Positions 7,583 to 7,789 of a stretch of 7,789 nucleotides of DNA are shown in pieces. The first letter of the stretch is position 1. Each line of letters starts with the position of its first letter. The position numbers and the translations under genes were made by a program. The DNA lies in the NCBI GenBank assembly GCA_021205005.1, contig JAJPYK010000236.1, positions 1 through 7,789 of the forward strand, written 5' to 3'. This stretch comes from Paraprevotella sp. (GTDB taxonomy: Bacteria; Bacteroidota; Bacteroidia; Bacteroidales; Bacteroidaceae). Below the pieces are notes generated by a model that saw only the letters and a program-made list of their open reading frames with translations, did no database searches and had not been told where the DNA came from.

Positions 7583-7644
7583 TTTTTCTCCGCAGATTGA
7601 AAAATCAATCTGCGAAGGACTATTTTTCAATCTGCGGAGAAAAA
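7583..7644. repeat. Palindromic element with one left arm and two alternative right arms
   Basis: Two bases after the symporter stop, a perfect 23-base inverted repeat lies at 7583-7605 and 7622-7644, separated by 16 bases. Within it, CGCAGATTGA (7591-7600) also pairs perfectly with TCAATCTGCG at 7605-7614 across AAAA. TCAATCTGCG occurs again at 7627-7636 in the outer right arm. The RNA could therefore fold into a short 10-bp hairpin or a long 23-bp hairpin, but not both. The long stem ends in A residues on its 3' side rather than a U tract, so it is not a standard terminator on the + strand. It could be a dispersed palindromic repeat, a remnant of a miniature element, or an mRNA 3'-end stabiliser. 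Confidence 0.8.
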
Positions 7645-7734
7645 ATCGGCGATGTCCACACCTTGTTCGGTCCGTTTCGGAAAGCTTTGTTTTATTGGGG
7701 GCGGAATCGGGCTCCGAGATCCCCGGGATATACG
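7645..7734. other. Non-coding spacer between palindrome and terminator
   Basis: About 90 bases with no supportable gene. GATCCCCGGGATAT and GGGG-TCGG/CCGA-CCCC pairings around 7697-7730 allow a weak imperfect hairpin, but I see no RNA gene or promoter. Together with the flanking palindrome and terminator it would form the 3' untranslated region of the symporter transcript. Confidence 0.4.
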
Positions 7735-7773
7735 AAAAAGAGGTTGTGTCAAAACGTTGGCACAACCTTTTTT
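7735..7773 (+). terminator. Rho-independent terminator, probably bidirectional
   Basis: AGGTTGTGTC (7741-7750) pairs with GGCACAACCT (7759-7768) over ten positions with one G-U pair and an eight-base loop. It is followed by a T run ending at 7773 and preceded by AAAAAG (7735-7740), so the minus-strand transcript would also carry a U tract. It lies about 160 bases after the symporter stop and should end that operon, and could also end a convergent gene beyond the right edge. Confidence 0.85.
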
Positions 7774-7789
7774 ATGCGCAAAGCCCAGA

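Noticed and set aside
7496..7765. 89-codon minus-strand open frame at the right end
   Set aside because: It runs through the terminator, the palindrome and the symporter 3' end, and its product is not recognisable.

Overview
The window looks like chromosomal DNA from a Bacteroidales bacterium (Bacteroides/Parabacteroides-like gut or host-associated lineage). Three things point there: a TAnnTTTG-type -7 promoter element upstream of the second transcription unit, no Shine-Dalgarno sequences before the starts, and proteins that resemble Bacteroidetes versions of their families, as far as I can recall them. There are no mobile-element genes, RNA genes or CRISPR repeats. All four genes lie on the + strand and are tightly packed.

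Region 1 (start to about 4600). A very large ORF, cut by the left edge of the window, encodes a multidomain activase of the 2-hydroxyacyl-CoA dehydratase activator type. It has two tandem BcrAD/BadFG ATPase domains, a Cys-rich linker, then DUF2229 and COG3580/COG3581-like regions. A TetR-family regulator starts 3 bases after its stop, so the two are probably co-transcribed and the regulator probably controls this unit.

Region 2 (about 4600 to 7580). After a 91-base gap with a weak possible terminator and a good Bacteroidetes -7 box, there is a two-gene operon. The first gene is an amidophosphoribosyltransferase (PurF) paralogue that has lost the catalytic Cys and the other recognisable glutaminase residues. 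It keeps the PRPP loop and the four cysteines expected to hold a [4Fe-4S] cluster. The second gene is a sodium:solute symporter whose ATG overlaps the PurF-like stop (ATGA), which implies translational coupling.

Region 3 (7581 to 7789). This is non-coding. It holds a compact palindromic element, with one left arm and two competing right arms, directly after the symporter stop. A clear, probably bidirectional, rho-independent terminator follows near the right edge.

The point most worth following is the PurF-like protein. It appears to be a phosphoribosyltransferase-fold protein without a working glutamine amidohydrolase, coupled to a membrane transporter. Its real reaction is not evident from the sequence. 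Second is the activase, whose two ATPase modules in one chain suggest a built-in pseudo-dimer around one Fe-S cluster.
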